Positions 34,585-42,606 of a stretch of 64,000 bases of DNA are shown in pieces. Position 1 is the stretch's first letter. Every line of letters starts with the position of its first letter. A model generated the notes under the pieces. It saw nothing but the letters and a program-made list of their open reading frames with translations, was not told the DNA's origin and did no database searches. A program made the position numbers and the translations under genes. Source of the stretch: CAYRJD01 sp965212125 (GTDB lineage: Bacteria; Actinomycetota; Acidimicrobiia; Acidimicrobiales; Poriferisodalaceae); contig OZ243045.1 in assembly GCA_965212125.1 (NCBI GenBank), positions 434,001 through 498,000 of the forward strand, given 5' to 3'.

Positions 34585-35232
34585 ATGGATGACGCGGCTA
34601 TGAACGACGCGGCTATGAACGACATGGCTCTAAAAACCAACGGCACCGGGGCAGTTACCGCCGAAGAGCCTGATCTAGAACGAATAGAAGCCGCGGTGCG
34701 GGAGATATTGCTGGCGATTGGCGAAGATCCGACTCGTGACGGCTTGCAAAAAACACCCAGGCGGGTGGCACGCATGTACGCAGAGGTGTTCGCAGGACTA
34801 AGAGAAGACCCGCAGCACCACCTGGAAGTTCAGTTTGAGTCGGGCCACAACGAAATGGTGATGGTGCGAGACATTCCGTTTTACTCGATGTGTGAGCACC
34901 ACCTGCTGCCGTTCTCAGGCGTAGCGCATGTGGCGTATATCCCCAGCGATGAGGGCATCATCACCGGATTGTCAAAGCTGGCGCGCTTGGTTGAGGCGTT
35001 TGCGTTGCGCCCGCAGGTGCAAGAGCGGCTGACCGCTCAGGTAGCGGACAAGCTGGTTGAGGTGCTTATGCCAAGCGGCGTGATGGTGGTGGTTGAGGCG
35101 GAGCATCAGTGCATGGCGATGCGCGGGATTCGTAAGCCGGGCTCGCTAACGATCACCTCCGCGGTGCGGGGGCAGTTCTTAGAGGCGCCGACTCGGGCAG
35201 AAGCAATGCAGCTAATCAGCGTTGGTAGGTAG
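34585..35232 (+). CDS. folE: GTP cyclohydrolase I
   Basis: A 215-residue enzyme making dihydroneopterin triphosphate, the first step of folate synthesis. Zinc and active-site motifs are SMCEHHLLPF (Cys, His) and EHQCMAMRGI (Cys). GEDPTRDGLQKTPRRVARMY and KLARLVEAFALRPQVQERLT are typical. The N-terminus MDDAAMNDAAMNDMA comes from three in-frame 15-bp copies of the start region (ATG at 34585, 34600 and 34615), so any of three starts could be used. Confidence 0.96.
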   Translation: MDDAAMNDAAMNDMALKTNGTGAVTAEEPDLERIEAAVREILLAIGEDPTRDGLQKTPRRVARMYAEVFAGLREDPQHHLEVQFESGHNEMVMVRDIPFYSMCEHHLLPFSGVAHVAYIPSDEGIITGLSKLARLVEAFALRPQVQERLTAQVADKLVEVLMPSGVMVVVEAEHQCMAMRGIRKPGSLTITSAVRGQFLEAPTRAEAMQLISVGR

Positions 35233-35284
35233 GCGCGCACGCGCCCGGTAGCTGGGGTCTAGGCAGCCCGGCCAGCCCGATGGG

Positions 35285-35905
35285 CTAAATAGCGACCGGG
35301 CCGATTCCCAGCCCAAAGCGCTCAGACATAACCGCCAGGGTTACCCAGTAATCCAGGTCTGGCACAAAATCAACCAGCCCGAAACTTTGCTCCGCCGACT
35401 CACCTGATGCCAAGCAGCCGCTCAGCGCGACCGTTTCAACCTCGCCGCTAAATAGCGCGAGCAAGTCGCTGGCGGCACCCTCAAACACCGCTTCAACTTC
35501 ATCGGGCGCTAAGCGGTATTGCGCCAGCGGCCGATCATCACGCAGCAAAAACACGTGGGTGAGTTCTTTGTTTAGCTGACCTTCGCCCTGGTCATCAACC
35601 ATTCGCCGCACCCCCAGTCGGGTTAGCTGCGAAGGTTGCACCTCTACGCCTAGCTCTTCAGCTAGCTCACGCACGCCATCGCGCGGAGCTTCACCCGCAT
35701 TCAGATGGCCCGCGGCGCTCACGTCTAACAGACCACCAAAAGCCAACTTGGACACGTGTCGGCGCTGCAGCACCATATGCGGAACCTGATCGCGCACAGC
35801 GACAATCTGGCAATGAAACACGGCGTGCCACAGCCCCTCGTCGTGAACTTGTGAACGTGGCGCCGTGGTTAGCTGATTGCCGGAAGCATCCAGCACGTCA
35901 AGCAT
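35285..35905 (-). CDS. Nudix hydrolase
   Basis: A Nudix protein of about 206 residues resembling the YfcD/IDI-like branch: LDVLDASGNQLTTAPRSQVH, LWHAVFHCQIVAV and FGGLLDVSAAGHLNAGE followed by DGVRELAEELGVEV with the REL-x-EELG core. The substrate is not predictable. ATG 35905 gives the family-like start; an in-frame ATG at 35941 would overlap the end of the upstream LLM gene by 23 bp. Confidence 0.82.
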   Translation of the reverse strand: MLDVLDASGNQLTTAPRSQVHDEGLWHAVFHCQIVAVRDQVPHMVLQRRHVSKLAFGGLLDVSAAGHLNAGEAPRDGVRELAEELGVEVQPSQLTRLGVRRMVDDQGEGQLNKELTHVFLLRDDRPLAQYRLAPDEVEAVFEGAASDLLALFSGEVETVALSGCLASGESAEQSFGLVDFVPDLDYWVTLAVMSERFGLGIGPVAI

Positions 35906-35918
35906 TTCTGGGTCGTGA

Positions 35919-36761
35919 CTACAACAGCTTTGCGTAGTCATCAAGCAGTGGCAGCACCTTGTCGGCTGGTGCGGGCGGCAATGGAAGTACCACACGGGTG
36001 GCACCCGCCTCGGCGACCTTTTCTAAAATTGCGGGCTTGGGCGGTGTGCCGAACTGACCAAACTCCAACTCGTTGGGGTCACGGCCAGCCGCAACGGCCG
36101 CGTCGCGCACCTGCTGAATGGGCCCAGACAGGTCATGGCGGCCGGAGATCGGCATCCACCCGTCGCAAAATTCAACGATGTCGCCGATGGTTTTCGGGCC
36201 AGCCGAGCCACCCATGAGCACTTTTGGTCCGCCAGCTTGGGCAGGCTTCGGCCAAGACCAGCTAGAAGAAAAGTCAACCCAGTCGCCGTGGAACTCGGCT
36301 TCGTCGTTTTCCCATAGGGCACGCACGGCCAGCATTCGCTCTCGCAACACGGCACGCCGCTCGGTGTATTTCACGCCGTGGTGACCAAGCTCTTCTTTGT
36401 TCCAGCCGTAGCCAATGCCCAAAATGAGGCGCCCGTTCGAGAGCACGTCCACCGAGGCGGCCTCTTTGGCTAGCCAGATTGGGTCGCGCTGTGCTACCAG
36501 CGTGATGCCGGTGCCAAGCATGATGTTTTTGGTTACTGCGGCCGCCGCGCCCAAGGCGACGAACTGGTCGTGCGTGCGCCAGTACTCCTCAGGCAGAGGC
36601 GGCGCGCCTTCGGTGCCGCCCCACGGGGTTACGCGGCTTGTCGGAATGTGGCTGTGCTCGGGAAGCCACAACGACTCAAATCCACGCTCTTCAACTGCCA
36701 TGGCTAGCTCAATAGGGCCGATGGCTTTGTCGGTGGGGAACATCATTACGCCGATTTTCAT
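35919..36761 (-). CDS. LLM class F420-dependent oxidoreductase
   Basis: A 280-residue LLM protein with MKIGVMMFPTDKAI, the catalytic-region WLPEHSHIP, NIMLGTGITLVAQRDPIWLAKE and LILGIGYGWNKEELGHHG. These match the actinobacterial F420-dependent TIGR03619-like group, as far as memory allows. The substrate is unknown. It shares about the same fold as 3475-4572 but is from a different subfamily. The 163-bp spacer before it (36762-36924) holds only short repeats (TGCTTAGCG) and CTAG-rich sequence. Confidence 0.88.
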   Translation of the reverse strand: MKIGVMMFPTDKAIGPIELAMAVEERGFESLWLPEHSHIPTSRVTPWGGTEGAPPLPEEYWRTHDQFVALGAAAAVTKNIMLGTGITLVAQRDPIWLAKEAASVDVLSNGRLILGIGYGWNKEELGHHGVKYTERRAVLRERMLAVRALWENDEAEFHGDWVDFSSSWSWPKPAQAGGPKVLMGGSAGPKTIGDIVEFCDGWMPISGRHDLSGPIQQVRDAAVAAGRDPNELEFGQFGTPPKPAILEKVAEAGATRVVLPLPPAPADKVLPLLDDYAKLL

Positions 36762-36924
36762 TCGCGGTACCTCGCTGGTTTGTTAGTTGCTGGCTGCTAG
36801 TTGCAGATTGCTAGCCGATTGGGCGCATAGCGTAGCCTCTGATTGGGACATGGTGCTTAGCGCGTGGGGTGCTTAGCGTGGGGTTATAGAAGCGCAGGCA
36901 GCACAGGCTTAGGAAGGTCAGACA

Positions 36925-37116
36925 ATGCAGGTAACACTTGATGCGGAGTTGTGTATAGGAAGCGGCTCATGCGAGGAGCTTGCTCCGCAGGTCTTTCAGA
37001 TGAGCGACGAAGGAATCGCCATCGTGATTGAACCAAATCCGCCGAGCGATCTGGCTGAGGCGACGCTCCAAGCGACTGCCAGCTGCCCGACCGCCGCCAT
37101 AACGATCACCGACTAA
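36925..37116 (+). CDS. ferredoxin, [3Fe-4S] type
   Basis: A 63-residue ferredoxin. Cysteines at about residues 10, 16 and 54 in DAELCIGSGSCEELAP and SCPTAAI match the single-cluster [3Fe-4S] ferredoxins that serve actinobacterial cytochromes P450 and related oxygenases. No P450 is in the window. It stands alone with a Shine-Dalgarno AGGAAGG before ATG 36925, just upstream of tRNA-Pro. Confidence 0.88.
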   Translation: MQVTLDAELCIGSGSCEELAPQVFQMSDEGIAIVIEPNPPSDLAEATLQATASCPTAAITITD

Positions 37117-37145
37117 CTACCTCTAGCGTTACGCTCTTGCAGTCG

Positions 37146-37219
37146 CGGGACGTGGCGCAGTTTGGTAGCGCACCTGCTTTGGGAGCAGGGGGTCGTGGGT
37201 TCAAATCCCGCCGTCCCGA
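37146..37219 (+). tRNA. tRNA-Pro (anticodon TGG)
   Basis: CGGGACG pairs with CGTCCCG; the discriminator is A at 37219. The anticodon stem-loop is CCTGC TTTGGGA GCAGG and the T-arm is GTGGG TTCAAAT CCCGC. Confidence 0.95.
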
Positions 37220-37259
37220 CTCAGGGCATTGACTTACAGCACTGGACCAAGGGAGGCCT

Positions 37260-38153
37260 GTGTCATCTTCGGAACTAACTGAACGAGTTGCCGCGGCACC
37301 CATCAGCTGGGGTGTATGTGAAGTTCCTGGCTGGGGGCATCAGCTTGAGCCAGACCAAGTTCTGGCTGGGATGGAGTCGCTGGGTTTTAACTACACCGAA
37401 CTTGGGCCGACGGGCTTCTTGCCACCAGACAGTAAGCAACTGCGCGCCAAGCTCGACGAATACGACCTGAAGCTGCTAGGTGGTTTTGTGCCGTTTGTGC
37501 TTCACGATCCCGCCCAATACGACGAAGCCAAAGACCAGGCGCTGGCTGCGGTCAAGCTGCTGGCCGACTGCGGTGCGGAGTTTTTCGTCAGCTGCGCGGT
37601 AAGCGATCTAGATGACTGGCAACGCCCCGAGCTAGATCATCGTGAGTGGAAACACCTATACGGCGCTCTTGACGAGCTTCAGCTAATGGCTGAGGACCAC
37701 GGCCTAGTCCAGGCATTCCACCCCCATGTGAGCACCATCGTGGAGAACGCCTATGAGGTAGAGGCGGTGCTTGAAAACACCTCAGCTACCATCACCCTTG
37801 ACACCGCGCACATGGCGCTCGGTGGAGTTGATCTGCTTGGGCTAACAAGCGATTATCTCAATCGCGTAGCGCTTGTGCATCTAAAAGATGTCGCGGATGA
37901 TCTTGCTGTGCAATACGAACTTGGCGAAGTCACGTTCATGGAAGCGGTACAGCAAGGGCTATTCCCCCCGCTAGGGCAAGGCGGCGTTGGGATTGGCGAA
38001 ATTGTGCGCGACCTTGAGGCATCCGGCAAGGATTTTTGGTACACGTTGGAGCAAGACGCGAGTCTTGTCAGCGACGACGGCCAAGTTTTGGCTAGCCTTC
38101 GCGATGACATGGCAGACAGCCTTAAGTTTTTGGGGGAGCTATCACTTAAGTAG
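37260..38153 (+). CDS. IolE-like inosose dehydratase / sugar isomerase
   Basis: A 297-residue TIM-barrel of the xylose isomerase-like (AP endonuclease 2) family. AAAPISWGVCEVPGWGHQ, LDEYDLKLLGGFVPFVLH, FHPHVSTIVE, ITLDTAHMALGG and VALVHLKDV provide the metal ligands. The ISWGVCE start and the neighbourhood (iolD, iolG) point to 2-keto-myo-inositol dehydratase, which makes the substrate of IolD. The GTG start follows AGGGAGG. It leads the inositol-type operon, 70 bp before the importer genes. Confidence 0.84.
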   Translation: MSSSELTERVAAAPISWGVCEVPGWGHQLEPDQVLAGMESLGFNYTELGPTGFLPPDSKQLRAKLDEYDLKLLGGFVPFVLHDPAQYDEAKDQALAAVKLLADCGAEFFVSCAVSDLDDWQRPELDHREWKHLYGALDELQLMAEDHGLVQAFHPHVSTIVENAYEVEAVLENTSATITLDTAHMALGGVDLLGLTSDYLNRVALVHLKDVADDLAVQYELGEVTFMEAVQQGLFPPLGQGGVGIGEIVRDLEASGKDFWYTLEQDASLVSDDGQVLASLRDDMADSLKFLGELSLK

Positions 38154-38201
38154 CTGCAATGAAGCAGGCTGTCGCCACTTACATAAATCCATTTTTTGGG
38201 A

Positions 38202-38215
38202 GACCTTAGGAGGTC
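38202..38215 (+). promoter_or_regulatory. hairpin that hides the Shine-Dalgarno of the binding-protein gene
   Basis: GACCT (38202-38206) pairs with AGGTC (38211-38215) around TAGG. The Shine-Dalgarno AGGAGGT (38208-38214) lies in the loop and 3' arm, so the fold would limit ribosome access to ATG 38224. It may be weak (5 bp). Confidence 0.4.
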
Positions 38216-38223
38216 AAATTTCT

Positions 38224-39204
38224 ATGCGTAAAGCATTAAAGCTGCTGGCACTGTTGTCGGCAATTGTTCTAATAGCTGCTGCTTGTAGCTCCGACGATGA
38301 CGACGACGGAGATTCTGCTGCTATCGGCAATAACTGCGAAAGCGGCAATCAGTACCACGTGATTACTCACGGCGACAGCGGAACCTTCTGGTCTGTTGTT
38401 GAGGTGGCTGTAACCGACGCGGCCCAAGCCATTGGGTGCGAGGTTGTGTACTTCGGCGCTAACAACAATGCTGAGGCACAGTCGCAGGCCATTGAAGCCG
38501 CCATTGCGGCTGGCGCCGACGGCATTGCGATTTCGCTAGCCGACCCGGCTGGCCTGGAAGCTGCCGCAGAAGCTGTCGTGGCCGCGGGCATTCCGCTCTA
38601 CACGCTTAACTCAGGCGTGAATCAGTACAAGGAACTGGGCGGTGTTACACACATCGGCCAGACCGAAGTTGTCGCTGGTAATGGTGCGGGTGAGCGCTTC
38701 AACGACCTAGGCGCAAGTACCGTGCTGTGTGCTCGCCAGGAGCAGTCAAACGTTGGTTTGGACGAGCGTTGCCAAGGATTGGCTGAAACCTTCAACGGTG
38801 AAGTTATTTCTGAGTTCGTTGGTCTTGACGCCAACCCTGAAGATCAGTCAAACAACATCGCAGCCATCCTTACCGCGAATACGTCCATTGACGCCGTGCT
38901 CGGTGTAGGCCCCAACGTTGTGTTGCGTGCGCTTGACGCCGCCAACGACGTTGGCCGCGACATCATTTTGGGTGGCTTCGACCTGTCGGGTGACCTGATT
39001 TCGGCCATTGAAGACGGCGACGTTGCGTTCACCGTTGATCAGCAGCAGTATCTGCAGGGCTACCTGCCAGTGATCCTGATGCACTTGCAAGCGACCAACC
39101 AGAACACAGCCGGCGGTGGTTTGCCGGTTCTCACTGGTCCTGGCTTTGTGACACCAGACAACGCAGCGGAAGTTGCGGCTCTGGTTGAAGCCGGTACTCG
39201 CTAG
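38224..39204 (+). CDS. sugar ABC transporter substrate-binding lipoprotein
   Basis: A 326-residue periplasmic-type binding protein of the ribose/inositol class. The signal MRKALKLLALLSAIVLIAAAC ends in a lipobox and is followed by an acidic linker (SSDDDDDGDS). The sugar-binding fold shows in GDSGTFWSVVEVAVTDAA, NNNAEAQSQAIEAAIAAGADGI and GGFDLSGDLISAIEDGDVAF with FTVDQQQYLQGY. In context it is likely an inositol receptor like IbpA (inference). ATG 38224 follows a strong AGGAGGT; a longer frame from 37987 lies inside the previous gene. Confidence 0.92.
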   Translation: MRKALKLLALLSAIVLIAAACSSDDDDDGDSAAIGNNCESGNQYHVITHGDSGTFWSVVEVAVTDAAQAIGCEVVYFGANNNAEAQSQAIEAAIAAGADGIAISLADPAGLEAAAEAVVAAGIPLYTLNSGVNQYKELGGVTHIGQTEVVAGNGAGERFNDLGASTVLCARQEQSNVGLDERCQGLAETFNGEVISEFVGLDANPEDQSNNIAAILTANTSIDAVLGVGPNVVLRALDAANDVGRDIILGGFDLSGDLISAIEDGDVAFTVDQQQYLQGYLPVILMHLQATNQNTAGGGLPVLTGPGFVTPDNAAEVAALVEAGTR

Positions 39205-39215
39205 CAAAGATATCC

Positions 39216-39238
39216 GCTGGCAGCCGCAGGCTGTCGGC
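39216..39238 (+). terminator. stem-loop 1 between binding protein and permease
   Basis: GCTGGCAGCC and GGCTGTCGGC form a 10-bp stem (two G-T pairs) with a GCA loop, 12 bp after the binding-protein stop. No T-run follows; it probably protects or attenuates the transcript rather than ending it. Confidence 0.5.
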
Positions 39239-39256
39239 TAGACATACTTGAAATCG

Positions 39257-39291
39257 CCGTTTGGGGGTCACGCGTTGTGGCCCCCGAACGG
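39257..39291 (+). terminator. strong stem-loop 2 between binding protein and permease
   Basis: Positions 39257-39271 pair with 39277-39291 in a 15-bp stem (two G-T pairs) with loop GCGTT. Without a T-run it is more likely a mRNA-stabilising or partial-termination element, as found after binding-protein genes that are made in excess over their permease. Confidence 0.6.
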
Positions 39292-39362
39292 TGGTATCAG
39301 GTAACGGTGGTGTCAACTGGTGGGTCAACTGACTGCGAGATAAGGGGCGACAAGGGGAGCGC

Positions 39363-41726
39363 GTGAGCGACGTAGTACAAACAGGCTCTAACGCAACACC
39401 GGCCGCGGTTTCAAGCGCGGGCGATGAACGTCTGGCGTATCGCGGACCGGTTCAGCAACTGCTGACGAGGCCCGAGATCGGCGCCATGCTGGGGTTGCTT
39501 GGCGTTTGGGTGCTGTTCTGGCTGGTGTCGGTGCCGTTCGGCACGGTTGGCGGAACAGCCAACTTCTTAGACGTGGCAGCCCTGCTGGGCGTTATGTCTG
39601 TGCCGGTGGCGCTGCTAATGATCGGTGGCGAATTCGACCTGTCATCAGGGTCAATGACCGGCGCAACCGCAGTCTTTGTGATCTTGCTAAGCAAAGAGGT
39701 AGGTGAGCTTGGCGGTGCCGGCCTCACGCTTCACATAGCCGTGCCGCTCTCGCTCGCATTTGCCTTGGCGGTGGGCTGGGCCAACGGCACGCTCGTTGAA
39801 AAAACTTCGCTGCCCAGCTTCATAGTCACGCTGGGCACTTTCTTTATGCTCATCGGCGCCAAGCTGGCGTTTAGCAAGCTCTTCACCAACAAGGTGATTG
39901 TTGAAGGTCTTGACGAAGCCGAGGGCTACTCCTTCTGGGACGACATTTTTGGTGCGGAGTGGGTTCGCAACACCCATTTATGGGAGGGGCGAGACTGGGC
40001 TTGGGCCGCGCTGCTGACGCTGGCAGGCGTAGCGCTACTGCTGGGGATGTTTGAGTTGGGTTACGCCAGGCGTAGCGACCCACACCATGTCGCCGCGGGG
40101 GTTGCCATAGTCGGAACCGCCGTCGGCGTTTTCGGTTTCATAATGCTGCTGCAAACCGACGGCACCGCATCAACCTGGTTCTGGAGCGCGGTGGTAGCGG
40201 TCGGGACGCTGGGTGGAGTGTGGGCTTGGTGCCGAGCGCGCTACGAACCGGCCGCGCCACGAAGCGGTCAAACCAGCAGAGACGTGGTGCCGCTGCTGAT
40301 AGCGGGTCTGGTGGCGATCGGCTTGAGCGTCGTCTTCGCATTAGTGCTAGATGACACCAGCTCCGAACGGCTGAATTTTTTGAACGGAGCGGTCGGGCGA
40401 TTTATTTTGGCGGTGGGAATAGGCGTGACTGGCGTGCTAGCCGTGCTGGCGGCCATGGGTCGTGTTCGCACCAGCTATCCGGTCTTTGGAGCGCTGATCG
40501 CCTTGGTGCCAACGATCAGCTACATGATGACGGTGCAAGGTGCCCGCTCGATTCTCTTCGGCGGCGCAGCAATCGTCGGCCTTATGGCATTGAGCGCAGC
40601 GGGCACCCGCACGCATCCCTCGGTCTGGATTCCGATGCTGGTTGCGCTGGCAGTGCTCGGTCTGGCGTTCTTCATCCAATCAGAATCGGAATCACGCAAG
40701 CTGCGAGTTGAGCTGTTTTCTGTGCTGCTGCTGCTAAGCCTGGTGATGGCGGCTTCGGCCATTGCTGGCCATCTCTCACAGCGCCGCAGATCCGCGCCCC
40801 CGCAGCCGCAGATGCAGGGGTGGAGTCGTATCGCAGCCGCTATCGGGCTGGCGGCGGCAGTTGTGTTTGCCGTCATTGAGCTAGTCGACGGCGATGGAAT
40901 TATTTTTGCTCTGACATCCGGAGTGTTTAAGGGCGTGATGGTGGCCTTTGGCGTGTTTGCGGTCGGAACCTTGTATCGCCTAGTGCTGTCAAAAGACGAC
41001 TGCATGGGAAGGCCGCTCATATATGTCGGCCTCGGTGCGGCTGGCTTAGGGCTGGCCGCCAAGCTGCTGTTTGTAACAAGCGCCGAGCTTGAAGCCACGC
41101 AAGCCGTGACTCGTTTCCGAGTGAGCGTTTTGTTTTACCTGCTGTTTGCCGTCGCCGGTGCGTGGCTGTTGGCGCGCACGCGATTTGGCAGTTGGACCTT
41201 TGCGGTTGGTGGCAACAAAGACGCCGCCCGCTCGGTGGGCGTTCCCACGGCTCGCACCAAAACGACGTTGTTTATGTTGGTGTCGGGGGCGGCTTGGGTT
41301 GCGGGCATGTTGATTGCGTTCCGGCTGAACTCGGTGCAGGCAAACGTGGGCGACGGAAACGAATTCCGCTACATAATCATTGCGGTGGTTGGCGGTAATC
41401 TGCTCACCGGCGGTTATGGATCTGCCATCGGTGCGGCTATCGGTGCATCTATCTGGGGGATGATTACGCAAGGCATCGGCTTTGCAACCTGGAACACAGA
41501 CTGGCGCTTCTTGGTTCTCGGCGGGCTGCTGGTGGTAGCGGTCATCGGGAACAACTTCGTGAGAAATCGTGCCGAGAAATCACTGCCCAAAGCTAGAGAT
41601 CACGACCCGCCCGATGACCCGGCGCCGCCGGTTGCGGTGACGGCGGGTGATGCTGGCCCGGGCGGCTCTGACCCTGCCGGATCTGACCCTGCCGATTCTG
41701 ATTCGGGAGGACCAGCGAATGCCTGA
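39363..41726 (+). CDS. sugar ABC permease with a large internal membrane insertion
   Basis: 787 residues; RbsC-like permeases are usually 310-420. The N-terminal core (about 40-205) has GVMSVPVALLMIGGEFDLSSG and KTSLPSFIVTLGTFFMLIGA. The C-terminal core (about 585-735) has ARTRFGSWTFAVGGNKDAAR, the segment FRYIIIAVVGGNLLTGGYGS and the family's final helices. Between them lie about 380 residues with roughly ten hydrophobic segments that the family lacks. The tail is Asp/Pro/Gly-rich (GSDPAGSDPADSDSGG). The start GTG 39363 follows GGGGAG. It works with the binding protein and the ATPase that flank it. The insert has no in-frame stop and normal codon use. Confidence 0.87.
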   Translation: MSDVVQTGSNATPAAVSSAGDERLAYRGPVQQLLTRPEIGAMLGLLGVWVLFWLVSVPFGTVGGTANFLDVAALLGVMSVPVALLMIGGEFDLSSGSMTGATAVFVILLSKEVGELGGAGLTLHIAVPLSLAFALAVGWANGTLVEKTSLPSFIVTLGTFFMLIGAKLAFSKLFTNKVIVEGLDEAEGYSFWDDIFGAEWVRNTHLWEGRDWAWAALLTLAGVALLLGMFELGYARRSDPHHVAAGVAIVGTAVGVFGFIMLLQTDGTASTWFWSAVVAVGTLGGVWAWCRARYEPAAPRSGQTSRDVVPLLIAGLVAIGLSVVFALVLDDTSSERLNFLNGAVGRFILAVGIGVTGVLAVLAAMGRVRTSYPVFGALIALVPTISYMMTVQGARSILFGGAAIVGLMALSAAGTRTHPSVWIPMLVALAVLGLAFFIQSESESRKLRVELFSVLLLLSLVMAASAIAGHLSQRRRSAPPQPQMQGWSRIAAAIGLAAAVVFAVIELVDGDGIIFALTSGVFKGVMVAFGVFAVGTLYRLVLSKDDCMGRPLIYVGLGAAGLGLAAKLLFVTSAELEATQAVTRFRVSVLFYLLFAVAGAWLLARTRFGSWTFAVGGNKDAARSVGVPTARTKTTLFMLVSGAAWVAGMLIAFRLNSVQANVGDGNEFRYIIIAVVGGNLLTGGYGSAIGAAIGASIWGMITQGIGFATWNTDWRFLVLGGLLVVAVIGNNFVRNRAEKSLPKARDHDPPDDPAPPVAVTAGDAGPGGSDPAGSDPADSDSGGPANA

Positions 41727-42525
41727 AAATGGAACCACTGGGAACGGAACCAACGGTCACGCGCTGATTGACCTGCGGAATATCTCCAAGTTTTACGGCA
41801 ACATCATCGCCCTGACGGGTGTTTCCACCACCGTCAACCCGGGCGAGGTGACGTGCGTCTTGGGCGACAACGGCGCGGGCAAGTCAACGTTCATCAAAAT
41901 TCTGGCAGGGGTTCACCAGCACGACGAAGGTGAGCTGCTAATAAGCGGCAAACCAACCAAGTTCAATTCGCCGCGCGATGCGCTCAATGCTGGCATAGCG
42001 ACCGTGTACCAAGACCTAGCGATGGTGCCGTTGATGTCTGTGTGGCGGAACTTTTTCCTGGGCGCCGAGCCGCTGCGGGGCTTTTGGCCGTTTCGACGAA
42101 TAGACGCTCACAAGGCGCAGGACATAGCAAAAGAACAGCTAGCGGCGATGGGTATTGACATTCGCGATACCGAGCAGACCGTTGGAACGCTGTCGGGTGG
42201 TGAACGCCAGTCGGTGGCTATTGCGCGGGCTAGTTACTTTGGCGCCAAGGTGCTGATTCTTGATGAGCCCACTTCGGCGCTAGGCGTTAAGCAATCCGGC
42301 GTTGTGCTGCGGCGCATAGTTGAGGCGCGCGACCGCAACCTGGCGGTGATCTTCATTACGCATAACCCCAGCCACGCCTACCCGGTGGGGGATCGCTTTG
42401 TGATTCTCAATCGTGGGCAGTCGCTAGGGAACTTTGCCAAAGAAGACATCTCCCAAGCCGAGCTGACGCAGATGATGGCTGGCGGCGCCGAGCTGGAAGC
42501 GCTGCAACATGAGCTTGGCGGCTAG
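41719..42525 (+). CDS. sugar ABC transporter ATP-binding protein (single domain)
   Basis: A 268-residue ATPase. Walker A is GDNGAGKST, the signature is GTLSGGERQSVAIARA, Walker B is LILDEPTSALG and the switch His is in FITHNPSH. One nucleotide-binding domain, unlike the fused RbsA type, so it would act as a homodimer, as FrcA-like proteins do. ATG 41719 overlaps the permease stop by 8 bp and has the Shine-Dalgarno GGGAGG, so the genes are coupled. Confidence 0.94.
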   Translation: MPENGTTGNGTNGHALIDLRNISKFYGNIIALTGVSTTVNPGEVTCVLGDNGAGKSTFIKILAGVHQHDEGELLISGKPTKFNSPRDALNAGIATVYQDLAMVPLMSVWRNFFLGAEPLRGFWPFRRIDAHKAQDIAKEQLAAMGIDIRDTEQTVGTLSGGERQSVAIARASYFGAKVLILDEPTSALGVKQSGVVLRRIVEARDRNLAVIFITHNPSHAYPVGDRFVILNRGQSLGNFAKEDISQAELTQMMAGGAELEALQHELGG

Positions 42526-42572
42526 CAGCTGCACAAGCTTGGTGGCCACCAACCCGTAAGCGGGCAGACTGA

Positions 42573-42606
42573 TTCGCCCATGAGTCAAGTTCGCCCATGA
42601 GTCAAG
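42573..42606 (+). repeat. 17-bp tandem duplication of the Gfo/Idh start
   Basis: TTCGCCCATGAGTCAAG occurs at 42573 and 42590. The first ATG (42580) opens MSQVRP and its TGA (42598-42600) overlaps the real start ATG 42597. Unit length and geometry are the same as in the rph relay. Confidence 0.85.

Noticed and set aside
37987..38223. Long N-terminal extension of the sugar-binding protein
   Set aside because: It lies within the iolE-like gene in another frame; the strong Shine-Dalgarno and lipoprotein signal at 38224 fix the start.
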